Source: Shinisaurus crocodilurus (Eukaryota > Chordata > Lepidosauria > Squamata > Shinisauridae). Taken from it: 64,000 bases of DNA. Each line of letters starts with the position of its first letter. The stretch's first letter is position 1. The notes under the pieces are model-generated. The model saw only the letters and a program-made list of their open reading frames with translations. It was not told the origin of the DNA and searched no databases. A program made the position numbers and the translations under genes. The DNA is taken from contig CM037878.1 in assembly GCA_021292165.1 (NCBI GenBank), positions 188,355,118 through 188,419,117 on the forward strand. Reading direction: 5' to 3'. Shown here in pieces: positions 22,937-36,557 of this stretch.

Positions 22937-23600
22937 TCTTAAAAATTCAATTTCTGAACTCTGAAGAAGGCACTTGTAAGCAGGCATCTGGATTATTACT
23001 AGATATGCTCAGCTAACAAAGTCAAATTAAAATGAATAGTAGTTGTATTATGAACTATATTTTTTTCATTGCAGTTAAAAAGAATACAAGCAATTGCATA
23101 TAATTCTATTACTAAAGCAACATCAAAATCTAATTTCATGATTAAGCAAATGAAGGTGAAATAGGCCAAAATATTTTGGCAAAAAAGGACAATATGATCA
23201 GGGCCTTTTGTTAGCTTGATAATTAATGTAGTCCCTTCTCAGAAAATGGGGTTGAATTCTGATAACTACATGGTAAATGAACAGTTTTTACCCAGTTTTT
23301 TCCAGGATTGCAAGGAATCCTGGAATCTTTCCTTGAGAATGTGCTTTTGTTTTGGGATTATAAAATTTTTCTCAGCAATCAAAATACAATATGAAAAAAT
23401 GTGTTCTTTTTCCTCTAGCTAGAAACTGCATTCCGCTATGCATTACTATGCATGACATTTTATTATGTGAGTCACCTTGGAAAGGCTTGCCCTTAAAAGG
23501 AAGCCTAGAAATATTTTAAATAAAAATAAATAAGTACAAATGTAATACTATGTAAAAGAAAATGAATTACTGAACCATGTGTTGTTAGATACATTACTAG
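22937..23600. other. Intronic sequence with a short LINE tail
   Basis: Mostly AT-rich and unassigned. At about 23461-23533 a tail-like segment (GTGAGTCACCTTGG, then AAGCCTAGAAATATTTTAAA and an AAATAAA-rich end) suggests another 5'-truncated LINE. Confidence 0.45.
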
Positions 23601-23624
23601 GTAGTGCTTTATATATTTTTGTTT

Positions 23625-23795
23625 GTTTATTTGTTACATTTATATCCCACTTTCCCTCCAAGGAGCCCAAGGTGGCATATATCATCTTCCTCTCCATTTT
23701 ATCCTCAAAACACTGTGCGGTTGGTTAGTCTGAGAGTCAGTGACTGGCCCAAAGTCACCCAGTGAACTTCACTAGGTGAAGACCAAATAAATTTC
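23625..23795 (-). repeat. Diverged SINE/LINE fragment (MIR/CORE-like)
   Basis: Contains TATATCCCACTTTCCCTCC, then AAGGAGCCCAAGGTGGC and CCCAAAGTCACCCAGTGAAC, a pattern common in amniote CORE-type repeats in antisense. Boundaries are approximate. Confidence 0.5.
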
Positions 23796-24939
23796 CCACT
23801 TGGGGTAGTTTGGTGGAGAGTGGGATGAGATGAGAACTGTCACCTCTTATTCTTTCTCCCACATGGCATCCCGAACTCCCCCCTCACAATCCCTCCACAC
23901 TGGTTTTTGCTCCTACCCCACTCACTCACCACCCCTCTTTTCCAATCCACATTTGCCAATTTGTCTCATATCATTCCCCTTGCCCCATGGGAGGGAAAGG
24001 GATAAAAGGAAGGTTCCAGTCAACTGCTCTTTGCTCCAGCTCTTTCCCCCTTACCCCTTGATCTTGCCCCTACCCCACCCTCTTTTGTTCTCTTCTCCCC
24101 TCTCTATGCCACTGCCGCCATACCTGTACTTCTATAGCAGCCTCGACATTAATTTACTTTATTCGAAACAAAGCAACTGGTTTATGGATCTGGAGCTTTC
24201 CCCACTACTGTGTTGTCCCAGTGAATGAGAGATAGGAGTTACTGTGCTGATTTAGAGTGCTACAGTGTGCAGGGTCAAATGTGCATGGCTTTCCCTCCCC
24301 ATATTCTGGTTGGTTGCCTATGCTGTTTCTCTGTTATGATTAGACTGTGACAACAAAATAAGATGTTTGGATAGATATGACAGTTATGTACATGCTGCCA
24401 TATTTCTGAGAAGACGATTTTACATGCAGCTCCTAAGCAGTTTCCCTAAAGGCACTGACCAAACTTAGCTTTAAGTGCCATCAGCCAAGTCCTTGCTAAT
24501 GAAATGTTATTGCACTGGTGATGACAACACAACTGCTTCTCCATAAACATAAGTTTGGATCATCATCCAACAGTGTCTACTGTGAGCAGAAGGAACTTGC
24601 ACTCATACAAGGGAGAGTCTTGTTATTTCCACCAACTCCCCTTGCATCATATCTCACACCATATATTAGGATTCCCCAGCCCATGAGATTGGCTTTTTGG
24701 AGGCACAGGAAGATGGATGCAGCAAGGAGGAGACAGAAAGATAAGTAGAACTCCAGTCATAGCCATTATGATCCAAATCACAGAATTTTTTATTTTTTGA
24801 AAAACAAATTATTTTTTTAACTTTCTATGGGCTAAGCATTCCCCTGACCTAGCACTAAAACATGGAAGCACTCATGTAGCCCTTAATGAAAGGGGAGGCC
24901 AAAATTTGAAGGGCTCCTCCATTCTTTCACAACTGTGGC

Positions 24940-24970
<31 letters not shown>

Positions 24971-25042
24971 TTAACTTAGCTCTTCATTGTGTGCTCCCTC
25001 ATGAACTAACACATGTATCTCCCATCCTTTTTTAATGTGGGA
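23796..25042. other. Intronic sequence with (CT)n microsatellite
   Basis: A pyrimidine-rich section lies near 23850-24130, which gives a spurious proline/serine-rich frame. A (CT)n run lies at 24946-24970. No gene recognised. Confidence 0.5.
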
Positions 25043-25720
25043 AAAGAATCAGAGATGAAAGGTACCTCAAAGATCATCTAGCCCAACCCCCTGCCAATGC
25101 TGGAAATCCGCTCCTACAGAATCCCTGATAGGTGGCCATCCAGCCTCTATTTAAAACAGCAGCTGTCCCACCTCATTCCCTTCACACCATGGATGGTGGT
25201 GATGGGGATAAAAGTAGGGTTCCAGCCTATCAGGAAGTTCTTTCTAATTAGTCAAAATAATTTTTCTTGTAATTTGAACCTATTGGTTTGAATCCTTCCC
25301 TCTGCAATGACATCTATGAGATTTCCCTTGTGAAGATGGCAGTCTTAATCATCTCTTCTCTGGCCTAAACATAACCAACTCCTCCAACTTTTTTCCATAG
25401 GACTTGGTCTCCAGGCCTCACTCAATCACTCTCACTCACCCTCTTCTAGAAACATCCCAGTTTGTCAATATCTTTCTTTAACTGTGATCCCCAGAGCTGG
25501 ACACAACATTCGAGGCGAGGTCTGACCAAAGTAGTATTGAGTGATACAATTCCTTCTCATGATGTGGACGTTATATGTCTGTTGATGCAGGCTAGAATTG
25601 GATTGGCCTTTTTAGCCACTGCACCTCATTGCTGACTCATATTTAGCTTCAGGTCTACTAAAAAAAACTATATCCTTTTCACATGTACTGCTGTCAAGCC
25701 AGCTGTCTATCCACCCTACA
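25043..25720 (-). repeat. CR1 LINE, 3'-terminal part, antisense
   Basis: Reading antisense, the segment shows the typical end of amniote CR1: CAAAGATCATCTAGCCC, CAACCCCCTGCCAATGC, GTGGCCATCCAGCCTC, then TGTGATCCCCAGAGCTGG, ACACAACATTCGAGGCG and GCCTTTTTAGCCACTGC. Only 3' untranslated and end sequence is present. No RT frame remains. Confidence 0.8.
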
Positions 25721-26630
25721 GCAAGACTATCCCTCCTTCTGTTATGGACAGATGAATCAAGTGAGTGGAAATGGGTCTTCTGGTTTCAAGATGAAGCACT
25801 ATAGCCTTTTTTTTTTAATGTAAAGATAAAGAACACATCTCTTGTTAATGGATAAGAACATTATTTATGCAAGCCCTTGATTTCTATTTTGAAGCATAAG
25901 CTCCTTTATGCAATTTTAAAAGCAATTTACAATGCCACATGGGCAGACATGCCAGGAAAAAAAGGGTTTTGAAGAAGCCACTTTACAATGTATCAAAAAC
26001 CTCAATCCCTATTTTCTAGAAACTCCATTCTACAACTCAGAGCTTGATCACTGGGTTAACCATAAAGGGCACATTACTGAAGTGGTTCCATTGTAAAGAT
26101 CAGTTGATGAATTCTCAAATGCATTTTCTAATTCCTGAGCATCTTTTTGCTTTTCATATAAAAGTTATTTTTGCCTTTTGGTCTGCATCTCTGAAAATTA
26201 TGATGACAGAAAGAAAGAACGGCAGTCCTATATAGGTGACACACAGTGAGCATGTGCTTGATGACCCCTGTCCCACCATGCAGACAGGATTCATTCCACA
26301 AGAACAAGTTACTCTCACTATTGGAGGTTTAAGCATGGTTGTAAGGCTCCACAAAGGTCACCTAACTTTAAGTGGGTCACAAGGGTACCAATGCTGTCAT
26401 TTTTTTTCTTTTATTATTAAAACATTTTTTAAAAAAACATCTTCAAAAGCAGTACATGACCTCATGGATTAGGTAGTGCTATTACATGAAGGGGTTCATT
26501 AATTCTTGACTCTCAGCTTCTCCATATAGCTAGAGGTCTCTCTCTCTCTCTTGCAGGTAGATAGGGATGCAGATAAGTGTGGATGGAGGAAAGCTATGGA
26601 TGCCAGCATCTACTAAATAGCAGACTTAGA
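25721..26630. other. Intronic sequence, nothing recognised
   Basis: AT-rich with short simple runs (for example TCTC near 26540). No gene or element family that I can support. Confidence 0.5.
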
Positions 26631-26777
26631 TTCATAGATCATAGAGTTGGAAGGGGCCTACAAAGTCATCGAGTCCAACCCACTGCTCAATGCAGGAAAC
26701 TAGAGGAGGCGTCTCCCGTCCACGTAATAACCAGGCCTGTCCCTGCTTAGCTTTCCACACTCAGACAAGCTGAGCCA
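26631..26777 (-). repeat. 5S rRNA-derived SINE, antisense
   Basis: Same organisation as the copy at 22778-22936 with a few substitutions (CACGTAATAACCAGGC, GCTTAGCTTTCCACACTC). Near full length. Confidence 0.85.
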
Positions 26778-27664
26778 ACATTAATGAATGGCAATGAATT
26801 CCCCATCCTTAGAACCACAGCTGTGATAAGAGGAAAGGAACTTCCTAACAACACCTCCAATCACTCCAGTTGCATGGGAGTAAGGTGGAGAAATCATGCT
26901 GTTAATTCTTCATCCTATTCCCCAGTCACTCCACTTTCCCCTGCTGATAATGACTCACCCCTTAAATTCAGTCACCAATTTGATTTCTGTTGCAGGGAAT
27001 CTTGACACTTGTCTCTCACTTGCTGTGCTATTTTGCACCTCATATCTTAGAAGCAGAATTTCCTCAGCACCCTTTTCTCAACATATGATGGATTACTGTG
27101 GGATAGTTATTTTTTCCCACCATGTAGCCCCCTTGCAATCAGGGGTAAAGGGTTATTTTTTAATCCTTTCCAATGCATGGTTATGGATTACATAGTGGGT
27201 AGTATCCAACGGTGTCCTTCTGCCAGCAGAACAGATACTGCTGTGGTGAAATGAATTTCCTCTACCCCCTGTAGCTCCCTCCCCTTCATACACCAGATCT
27301 ACTCCAGAGTGTTGGGGGAACCCTCTGTAGCAGATTTGGGGTATGCGTAGGCTGCGGGGAGGAAGGAGGTAGAGGCAAACTCCCATTGTGTGAGCATAAG
27401 TGTAACATTGGATTTAGCCTAGAGAGATTCAAATCCACTGCTAAATGACAAAGAAGGACAAAGAAAAGTGAAAGGGAGGAAAATGGCCAGAGAGAGAGAG
27501 AGGAGAAAGAGAAAAAGAGAAGGACAGAGGATGAGAATAAGAAAAAGAAAGAAAATGGAGAGAGAGTCTGTCTGGTAAGGATTAAGAGGAATGGAGAGAG
27601 GAATACATACAAGATGAATACATAAAATAAAGTGAATCTCATGTTGAAAGAAGGATTAACACTT
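26778..27664. other. Intronic sequence with purine-rich run
   Basis: A GA-rich region lies at about 27430-27600 (AAAGGGAGGAAAATGG, GAGAGAGAGAGAGG). It makes a serine/phenylalanine/leucine-rich minus-strand frame that is compositional. No gene recognised. Confidence 0.5.
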
Positions 27665-27765
27665 GTTAATTGTCTTGTTAATTGCTGTAAACCACCCAGA
27701 GAGCTTCGGCTATTGGGCAGTATAAAAATGAAATGAAATGAAATGAAATAAATAAATAAATAAAA
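27665..27765 (+). repeat. LINE 3' end with (GAAAT)n/(AAAT)n tail
   Basis: GTAAACCACCCAGAGAGC, then TTCGGCTATTGGGCAGTA, followed by GAAAT and AAAT repeats. Same tail family as 22265-22410. Strongly 5'-truncated. Confidence 0.65.
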
Positions 27766-30700
27766 ATAACACTGAGTTTGGAAAGAACTGATACCTGCAG
27801 CTGTTCCAAAGAAAAAAACTCTGAAGGATTCTTCCCCTTACAGTTGGATAGACGTAATCCAAACACCAAATTTCTCACATCGGTAGAGAAGTAAATGTTC
27901 CACATTACTAAGGCCATGATTGATTTACATGAAACCAGTAAAAGAAGTCTATGTTAAGTGGCAGCATAATCTGAATTCCATGAAACTGTTAAAGAACACT
28001 ATTACCATTGAAACAGGATTAGGCATCTTAAATTAATCACAGAACTTGGTTGTTCGCAGAGCTGGAGGAAGTATTTTAAAAATGTTTTAAAAGTTCTTCC
28101 ATCTCCTATGACTTCCACCTACATATGGTTTACACTTAAAACCATAACTGAACATAACTAACATAATGCAAAAACTGAAAAGAAAAGAAAAGAAGAGGAA
28201 GTATTTATCCTCTCAGAATAACTACATTCTAACAGAAGAAAGGTCAGGCTGGCTACAGTAGCTAGACCCCATTTCCCCATTCAGCCTGTTGAGCATTCTG
28301 GCTTCCATTTTGGTATCAGCATCTTGGCAAACACAGGAGAGGGCCTTTCACCCCTTTGCACCTGACCAAGTCTTTCCAAGATGCTGTTGTATATTATCTC
28401 TTTTCTGCCATTTAAATACTAAACTGCCTTGTTACTAGGCAGAAATCAAGTTACATAGCTTGAGTTACAGACTGCCATTCATGCTATACCCTGTTCTGAT
28501 TGGCTTTCCACAAGCCCCTGAATCTTGCCGTCTAGTATGATAGTAATTAGTTCATGGTCCAAGAGGAAATGGACTCCCTTTGCCCCATATTCCCCTATTA
28601 AATGGTGGAATATCTATTGCTCAGGAGATTCCAATTCCAGATTGATATGTAATTGGAATTTCCTGTCATGGAGTAGTTTCCTGCTCTTTTTGTAGCCTGG
28701 CTATTATGTGCTCAGGCCCAATGGAGGTTCTTTGCCTCCCAGGTCTCAGAACCTGGCTTTGAAAGATGAGCTTTTCACTCCTAGAATCCTGTGCCTTGCC
28801 TTTTCATACCATCTTAGAATAAAAAAAAGATTGGTTTTTTAGACAGTGTTAGAAATGCCCTCTTTTCTTTTATGTTTGAATGTCTAGTGAGTCTGATTTC
28901 CTAACGAATAAACGTACTTTTATCTATTGCATAATGTGGCTAGGGATTTAAACACTTTATGCCTACCCATGTGTAAACAGTCTGTGGTGCTACCTTTTTA
29001 CGGATGAACAGAAAGTATAGGTTTATTTGAGGTATTTTCAAATACCAAGAGGGCAAAAGGAAAACCTTTTTGATGTGATGGGAAGTGAAAAGTACCTTTT
29101 TAGTGTTTGTGATTGTTTTTTAATTTGACATTGGAACTGCCTGAATGTACAACTTATAAGAGTTTTGGGAAAGCCCTGCCTGACTCTAGGGTCTCCCACG
29201 ACAACAACTACCACCACCCTTTGCAAAAAAAAAGCTGTCAGCAACTTGCAGTAATCTGTACATCCTCCTCTTCTACACACTCATCTTATCTCCTTTCCTT
29301 TTTATATACTGCTGGCAAATGACAGGCAGGCTGACAGCCAGACTACATGGCTGTGTAACAGAGATGGCATACTTTGTTAGTGTTCTTTCACCCTTACATG
29401 ATCTGATCATTTTCTGTAATAGTACAGATCACAGAGCTGCAAATTAATAATGTGCCATTCCCTATACACAGCACTCATTTTTAACAAGTATATACCTCGT
29501 ATACTGGATGTGGAATACACTTAAATGTTTTAAGTATCCAGTATAAATTCTGCAACAAAACAACAGGTTTTTTAAGGGTTTTTTACTTGAATCAGGATTT
29601 GTGGCATTAAGTGGTTTCCTATATCATTAGAGTTTCAAAGGATAATAGATTTCTCCAAAAAGCCCACAGTAAAACACCAAATTCAACAATGAAATATAAA
29701 CTTCAGTATAGAGCACTCCAAAAGCATATATATAACACACATACATATCCCCACTCCCCGCAAGAAGAGCAAATGTATTTCTTCATCAAACTATCACAGC
29801 CCATGTTGGTATGCACAGTAGCCATATAGGTGGTTGGGCATTCTTGTAGAAGTTATTGTGAAAGATATAACCAATAGTTCCTGTACACTTGTACGGGAGT
29901 ATGCTTCCTACACTGTGGGAAATGTCTGATGAAGTTATCTATATGGTGGAGTGGAGAGGAACTCTGGGAAGGAGTGATACTGTCTAGATAAGATAAATAG
30001 TTCAAGAGCAAGAACACTCTTTAAAGAGTGTGTGTTCTTGCTACCTCCTCACTTGAACTCCCCTCATATGCCAAAGGGTTTGTAATCAGCATATCTAATC
30101 ATGTAGGTGAGGACTTAACATCAAATTCCTATTTCTTAGGACTAAGGGTCTCTAGAAAACAAGCAATCTCACCCATGGAGAGTGCTTTAAATTGTTTCTT
30201 GGGATGGCTACTCCACAAAGCTGTTCATCACCCAAATCCATAACTTTTTTCCACAGCACTGAAAAGTAAACTACCCTCTCAAAAGTGTGTAGTTCATTAA
30301 GAAATCATTGGACCTGCATAGCAAACCACTGCATACACAATTTCACAGTGGGTAATTTAAACTGGTCTCTCTATACAGTCTCATACTCACATTCACAGGG
30401 CCTATATTTTTAAAAAAGTTATCTTTAGGTCTCGAAGAATTAATAGATTTAATTTGCAGTTTAAACAAGTAAAGATTAAGTTGATAATTGGTGAGGCAAT
30501 TTTAGTTATTGAGGATAATTTTTAATCACTAGTTCTGATGTGTTACTAAAAAAGGAAACAAGTACGGTAAGTATTAAAATGGGCTTTGTTTCTAAAAAAA
30601 TAGTGGTAGCTTTTATTTATTAAAATATATATTATCACACTTTCTACAATATCTGAAAAAAACACTGCACAAAAGTTTTATTAATATGAAAACATATTTA

Positions 30701-31294
30701 TATTGAATAAATTGTTTTCAAAGGAAGATGACTAATCAACGAACAAAAAATCTTTACTAGGTTGAAAACTGTAATATGTATGTTTTATTTTCTTCATGTA
30801 CAGTACCTCTTTTTCACCTATCCATACCTGCAGATGTAAACTGTGTTTCCTTGTTTTACTACCATCCCATTGAAACTATGGGAGAGATTTTAGCATATGT
30901 TTAACCATCCCACTGAAATCAGTCACCCCACTCCAGCAAAAGAGATACACCAGTATAAGAAGCCTTTCACATGCATTCCTAATGTATTTGGATAACTGGA
31001 CATATATCCCATCTAAATCTCATTGCTCATATGAGCCCTACTGAATTGGATGGATGTATCTTTTGATATGAAAGGAGATGTACATCAATATCCAAGGCTG
31101 CCAGATACTACATGTCTGATTAGCTGCTTACAGCTGGATAGGGGCAATGGGTCATATTACATATAACTTTAACTGTATCATAATCAAATCTTGTCCCTAT
31201 AAATAATAAAACTGCATGATTTCTGTAACAAATCACCGATATGAGATTTTCTGAAATTCTTATGAGAGATCTCAAAAATTATATTCAACTATAC
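27766..31294. other. Intronic sequence, mostly unassigned
   Basis: AT-rich with no recognised gene. A small foldback lies at about 30007-30043 (GAGCAAGAACACTC paired with GAGTGTGTGTTCTTGCT). Short open frames are scattered and unsupported. Confidence 0.5.
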
Positions 31295-31624
31295 CAGGGG
31301 TGGGCAACATGTGGCCCGTGGGCTGCATGCAGCCCCTGCCATCAACTGAAATTTGGGGATACCCCAAAAATCTAAAAAAAAACCCCTTTTTGCAAACAAA
31401 ATGGCATCTGGACCTGCTACGGAGCACCCAAAGGGTGAAAACTAACTTGCAAAAAGGCTAATTTTGACCCTTTTGGTACTCTGTAGCAGCCAGATACTAT
31501 TTTGTTTTTTAATTTTTATTTCTCTCCCCTGCCCCAGTTTTTGGCACCCACAGGGTATGTGTGGACTGTGCGTGGTCCCGGGGGCAAAAATGGCACCTGG
31601 ATCTCCTGAGGTTGCCCACCTCTG
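31295..31624. mobile_element. hAT-like non-autonomous element
   Basis: The left end CAGGGGTGGGCAACATGTGG pairs with the right end GGTTGCCCACCTCTG. The flanks AACTATAC and ACCTACAA share 5 of 8 positions, consistent with an old 8-bp duplication. No coding sequence. Confidence 0.6.
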
Positions 31625-33494
31625 ACCTACAAAAATACTTAAAGATGTTCCAGAAAGTTACTGAATGGAGAATACAATGCTAAAAGACTCAAATATTCAG
31701 ACCAACCAAAGTTCTCTCAAACTTAGCCTTAGGTAGTTTCATGGTCATGACACTAGAAAATACTATGGAGCTTATAAAAACAGCAATGGTTGAAGTTGTT
31801 TTCTCCTCTGAAAGTTTTAAACAGGTCAGGTCTATATGGGCAAAGAGTCTGCTTTCAAATACCGCACGAGGGGGCAATCTTATGGCCCCTAGACTGTATC
31901 TGAGCTGCCATAGTATATTTCGGATACTCAGATCTGAGGTTGGAGACAGTGATCTAACCTTGGAGAGGGGAATCCGTAATCTACCCTCTAACTCTCACAG
32001 CTGGCAAGAAAAGAATCACTCCAGCTGCCTGGAACTCAACCTTGGAGAAGGGAGAAAGTGGTGGGCAGGGAAGGGAGGAGACTGGAGGGGCCAAGATATG
32101 AACTATCCAGAGGTCTTTCCAGCCTCCTTCTCTCCTCCTCTGAAACGCTTTCACTAGATGGGGGAAAAAATCCATCTAGCCAAAATGCAGGGCACGAGGA
32201 GACGGAGGCGAAGATCGTCTCTGCCACTCCACTCACCCTGCATAGGATGAGCCTACGTCTCTGAGTTCAGGGGTTTATGATCATTACAATAGGACTATGC
32301 CCTTACTTTGGGTGTCAGTTCAGTGGCTCAACCTCTTACGATCTTCCATACATCTTGAGAAAACATTTTAATGCAGTGACAACATTAAGGTCTTTCTCCT
32401 CCCACCCCCACCCCAAATAACTAATACTTGTCCTTATAAATAATAATACTACAGAAACTACGTGTTTTCTGTAACAAATCTCCGTTATGAGATTTGCCCA
32501 TGAAACTCTTATGTGTCTCTCAGCGGACAGAGAGTTGGATTTGTTTTTGTGTGTATGTGAATGTGTGTGCCTGAGTGTGTATAAACCAGAGGTGTACAAC
32601 TAAGGTTGTTAAATTAATAGAAGAACATTTTGTCTTCTGAACTGGAGTACTTAAATCCAACTTCCAAAGTGTTGGATTGTGCTACAGTTGTAGCGAGAGC
32701 AAAATCTGCCATCTAAGGGGGTGAGAGTAGCAGGAATCATGCCTCCTTCCACACATGCACCCATCACCAATACTGTCCTTTTTACTAAACCCTGTTAAGA
32801 ATAAATTGGTGCCCTACCAAATTATCCCATCTCAGACTTAGTGATAAAGATTCTTGTTGATGCTGCCGTGAACCTAATGACAATCTAGTTCATATGTGTT
32901 GGAGTTTCCCTAAAGTTGTACAATATGGGTAGGATGTGAGAGCTAGGATTAATCTTACTTAGTTTTCTTCACTGAATTGTAGTTTTAATGCTTTAATACT
33001 GGTATATATATCCTTGTTCTTTGGGCACTCCCTGAATGTCAGGCACTTTTGATTCACAGAGCTGCTTTAGTGGCTAAAAGCACTATTATCTTGCAATACT
33101 GAAAGTTCCCAAGTTTCCCCTCAGTGGAGCATTGGGTTAGCTGTGCAAAAGATTTTCCTTTGCACTATGCGGAACTCCCCCACCTTATAATCAGCAAGAC
33201 ACCTCTGAGACCTTTATGTGGATATGGCAAGAGTAGTGGCTCTATAAATTACCAGAGTTCTTCTGCGGATGGAAATATCTTTTATCTGTCTCCTTTTACC
33301 TCTCTCTCATTTTAATTTTTGTTGTCTATCTTCTTTCATACTCCACCTGCTCTTATTTTTCATAACTTGATATATCTGTCTACAGGCCCTACTGCCTTCT
33401 TAATGTTTGTTTTTTCTTATTCTCTGTTATGTGGGCTACAGTAAGGAAGAAGGGATGGTGGGTGGATGGGTTATGTGAGCCACTTCTGTTGTAT

Positions 33495-33525
<31 letters not shown>

Positions 33526-34664
33526 TTCAGGATGCCATGGAAAGCACAAACATTATATATAGCCTCATGAGTATATAGCTACACTAATTTCAAATCAGTC
33601 TGGTTGATCTAGGTTTACTGGATTTTGTTTCTACAGCACAGCAGACTTAACCTAGTCATCCTCACTGAATTTATAGCAAAAATGTGCTCACATAGCTGTG
33701 AACAGCTCCCCTGTGTCTTCAGTGTCAAGCTGTATAACAACTCAGCTTGACTCGGTTGAAGTTCGCAAATGTAAATACCCATAGTGCCTTCTTTCCCAAA
33801 TTAAGACTCTCAAATGCTGAAAATACAGTTGCTTGGGGACAGGACAAACACAATCCATCTAAATTTTCTAAAAATTTCATCATTGCCAAAATCAGTAGTA
33901 CCAACTTAACACAGTCTAGTGATAAGCATTCTTATATAAGCGTTCTGTATGTTCACTCTGGTATAAATTGGAAGACACATTTATCTTATAGACATAAGTG
34001 CAGGCTCCAAAGGACCATAAGCAGAATGAACGGATACTCTGAGATAAATTAAGCCAGTTACTAAGAACTGATATTCGACTGATATTCAACTGTTAATCAA
34101 CCCACTACAGCAAACCCAAACTGTGCTTAGGTGGGGTTTTTGTTTTGTTTTTTTAAAGGTTATTGAATGTATCTACCAAACTGACTCACATTTGCTCAGA
34201 AAGAAATGCATCAGGATGTTCAGGGCCATCTTACAATTTCTAAAATTTGAAGAAGGAAGAAGTCACACAGACATGCAACCTAATGTCTGGTGACCACTTT
34301 GGATCAGTGGGGAGATTGAACCAGGAAAGGACCAGCAAGTAAAGCTAAACAAGTTTCTATCCTTTTTGTTTTGATGATGTAGCTAAAGGGCCAAAATAAG
34401 CATTACACAGGCAATGCATCTAGCTAGGTAGGTCTCTCTGCTAGACCCCACCATCATCAGCTGTCTAACAAGCAGTTAGGATGTTACTGGTGTGCAAGGA
34501 AACTTGAGAAGTTTTGCAGAGGAGCTTGTGAGCCCTAGGTGACTATTTAGAGTCCCCTTTTGATCACCAGCAGATGTTCAGCATGATTCTGGACGTTTGA
34601 AAACTGGAATAAACACAATTAGTACAGGTCCATTGCAAACATTCCTCTCTATGATACCTTACCC
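31625..34664. other. Intronic sequence with (ATC)n microsatellite
   Basis: No gene recognised. An (ATC)n tract of nine to ten units lies at 33496-33524. The open frames near 31741-32264 overlap on both strands and have no family support. Confidence 0.5.
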
Positions 34665-34808
34665 TAGCCTTGCCCAACCTGGTGGCCTCCAGACGATTTG
34701 GTCTGCAACTCCCATAATTCCCTGCCAGCATGGACACTGCTATGCTGGCTGGGAATTATGGGAGTTGAAGTCCAACACATCTGGTGGGCACCAGGTTGGC
34801 GAAGGCTG
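34665..34808. mobile_element. Palindromic MITE (hAT-like)
   Basis: The left arm AGCCTTGCCCAACCTGGTGG and right arm CACCAGGTTGGCGAAGGCTG are near-complementary, and an inner pair surrounds CAACTCCCATAATTCCC. The flanks CCTTACCC and CTTTACTC (6 of 8) may be an old target duplication. Confidence 0.65.
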
Positions 34809-35490
34809 CTTTACTCTATCCCAGATTCCCAGTAGCCGGGTAGCTATTGTGGTTCCTTAAAGATCAAAATGAGCTATTGTCCACAATTTGGGCACAAGGA
34901 GGCACAATTTAAAAGTCCAAATACAATCCAAATATAGAACTCTATAAGCTAGTATTTTAAGGTTTAATGAAAAGTCTGCATTTGCAACTTTAACATAGAA
35001 AGCTTTTTAAAGCTAAGAATTGGGAATTGATTATGTATGCTATAATACTTAGGTAACAAAGCCTGTAATGCTATTATGAGCTGCCCATAAGGAAATATAA
35101 TTTTAAAAAAACCTTCCTAGTGATTTTAATTTATTTACATGCATTCACAGAATTTTAATCCTCTATATTTAAGGTAGAATTGGGATTTTAATAGACCAAT
35201 TATGCAAAAGCTGGTTCCATTGACTAGGTTTTAAATAAAATAAATTAGTATCATTATTATCACTACCAAGTTTAACGAGGGTGCCTGTAATGCTTTACTA
35301 ATTATTGAGGTTAAACTTTTTAACCTGCAGGATCTTCTTGGAACTGTATGGATATGATTATTAATTCTAATGTGGGCAGCCATTATGATGGTTCAGCTGA
35401 TATTGATTTTTTTTTTAAAAAAAATGATGCTCCATAGAGAAGCTGTTGTTTTTAACACCACAGGTTGGCACCACAATTGAGAAGGCTCTG
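34809..35490. other. Intronic sequence, nothing recognised
   Basis: AT-rich and apparently unique. No gene, RNA or repeat family seen. Confidence 0.5.
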
Positions 35491-35693
35491 GGCCAAAACA
35501 GGCATTACTTTAAATGTGTGTTTAGAAGCAATGCCCTCTTTTCATTTTTACTCTAGAGCAGGCAGAGTGGGCCTGATCTGGATCTTAAAAGCTAGAGTCC
35601 TGATCCTGATTGGGGGCCCTGTGCCTGCTCTAGAGGAAAATGAAAAAAGATGTAGCTGCTGGACACACATTTAAAGTAATTTCTGTTTTGGCC
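35491..35693. mobile_element. Palindromic element with 5-bp TSD, copy 1
   Basis: TIRs of about 30 bp: GGCCAAAACAGGCATTACTT on the left and AAGTAATTTCTGTTTTGGCC on the right. The element is flanked by CTCTG at 35486-35490 and 35694-35698. Inner parts (CATTTTTACTCTAGAGCAGG / CTGCTCTAGAGGAAAATG) also pair, so most of it can fold back. No ORF. Copy 2 (half) is at 36282 and copy 3 at 39624-39852. Confidence 0.75.
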
Positions 35694-36281
35694 CTCTGTC
35701 CCTTGTACCCACCCTGCCGGCCCTCAGAGTCAGCAGGAGAACCTGGAACAGAGCCTCTGGTGTTTATTACACTGCACAGAAGGGGACTTATGAGAGACGG
35801 TAATGTCTCTAAATCCTAAGCAGTGTGGTGCTTTAAAGCTAAGAACCAGCACCTTGAAATGAGCCCAGAAATGACCAGATGACCAGTGAAGATAAAATGG
35901 AATAAGACCATAAGTAATATGCTACATATAGTCAGACATCACTCAGGCAACAGTATTTTAGACCCTCTGAAGTTTTGGGATGCTTTTCAAGGGCGCCCTA
36001 CATTAGAGTACATTGCAATAGTCACATCTGGAGGCTGCTAATACATAAATGGCCAAGGCCGGTTCTGTCCTCTTTAGAAAACAACACAGCTGGTGTACCA
36101 GCCAAAGCTGGTAAAGAAAGGACCCCGAGTCACTGCTGCCACCTGAGCATCCACAAGCAACACTGGAGTAAACATCATAAGAGGGAGTGAAACCCCATCT
36201 AATGCCAGCTATATACCTATTCCCTGAATCAACTGATCTACCAAACAACAGTACGGTACTTATCTTCCACTGCAGGCTCTG
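35694..36281. other. Intronic sequence between two copies of the palindromic element
   Basis: No gene or further repeat recognised. Antisense phrases such as CATTGCAATAGTCACATCTGG hint at an old LINE fragment near 35860-36200, but I cannot support a call. Confidence 0.4.
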
Positions 36282-36404
36282 GGCCAAAACAGATATTACT
36301 TTAAATGTGTGTCTAGAAGCTATGTCTGCTTTTCATTTTTACTGTAGACTAGGTACAGGGGGCATGATCTGGATCTTAAAAGACCCCTTCCCTTGCTAGG
36401 GTCC
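36282..36404. mobile_element. Palindromic element, copy 2, half only
   Basis: Starts GGCCAAAACAGATATTACTT like copies 1 and 3, and runs through the left half to about 36404. There a 5S-derived SINE begins and the right half is absent. The SINE insertion may have been accompanied by the loss. Confidence 0.7.
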
Positions 36405-36557
36405 CATAGATTTCATAGATCACAGAGTTGGAAGGAGCCTACAAGGCTATCGAGTCCAACCCCATATCAGTGCAGGAAACTAGAGGAGGGGTCTCCCATC
36501 CAAGTAATAACCAGGCCTGACCCTGCTTAGCTTTCCACACTCAGACAAGCTGAGCCA
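36405..36557 (-). repeat. 5S rRNA-derived SINE, antisense
   Basis: CATAGATTTCATAGATCACA, TCGAGTCCAACCCC, CCAAGTAATAACCAGGCC, GCTTAGCTTTCCACACTC. Near full length. It abuts the truncated palindromic element on its left. Confidence 0.85.
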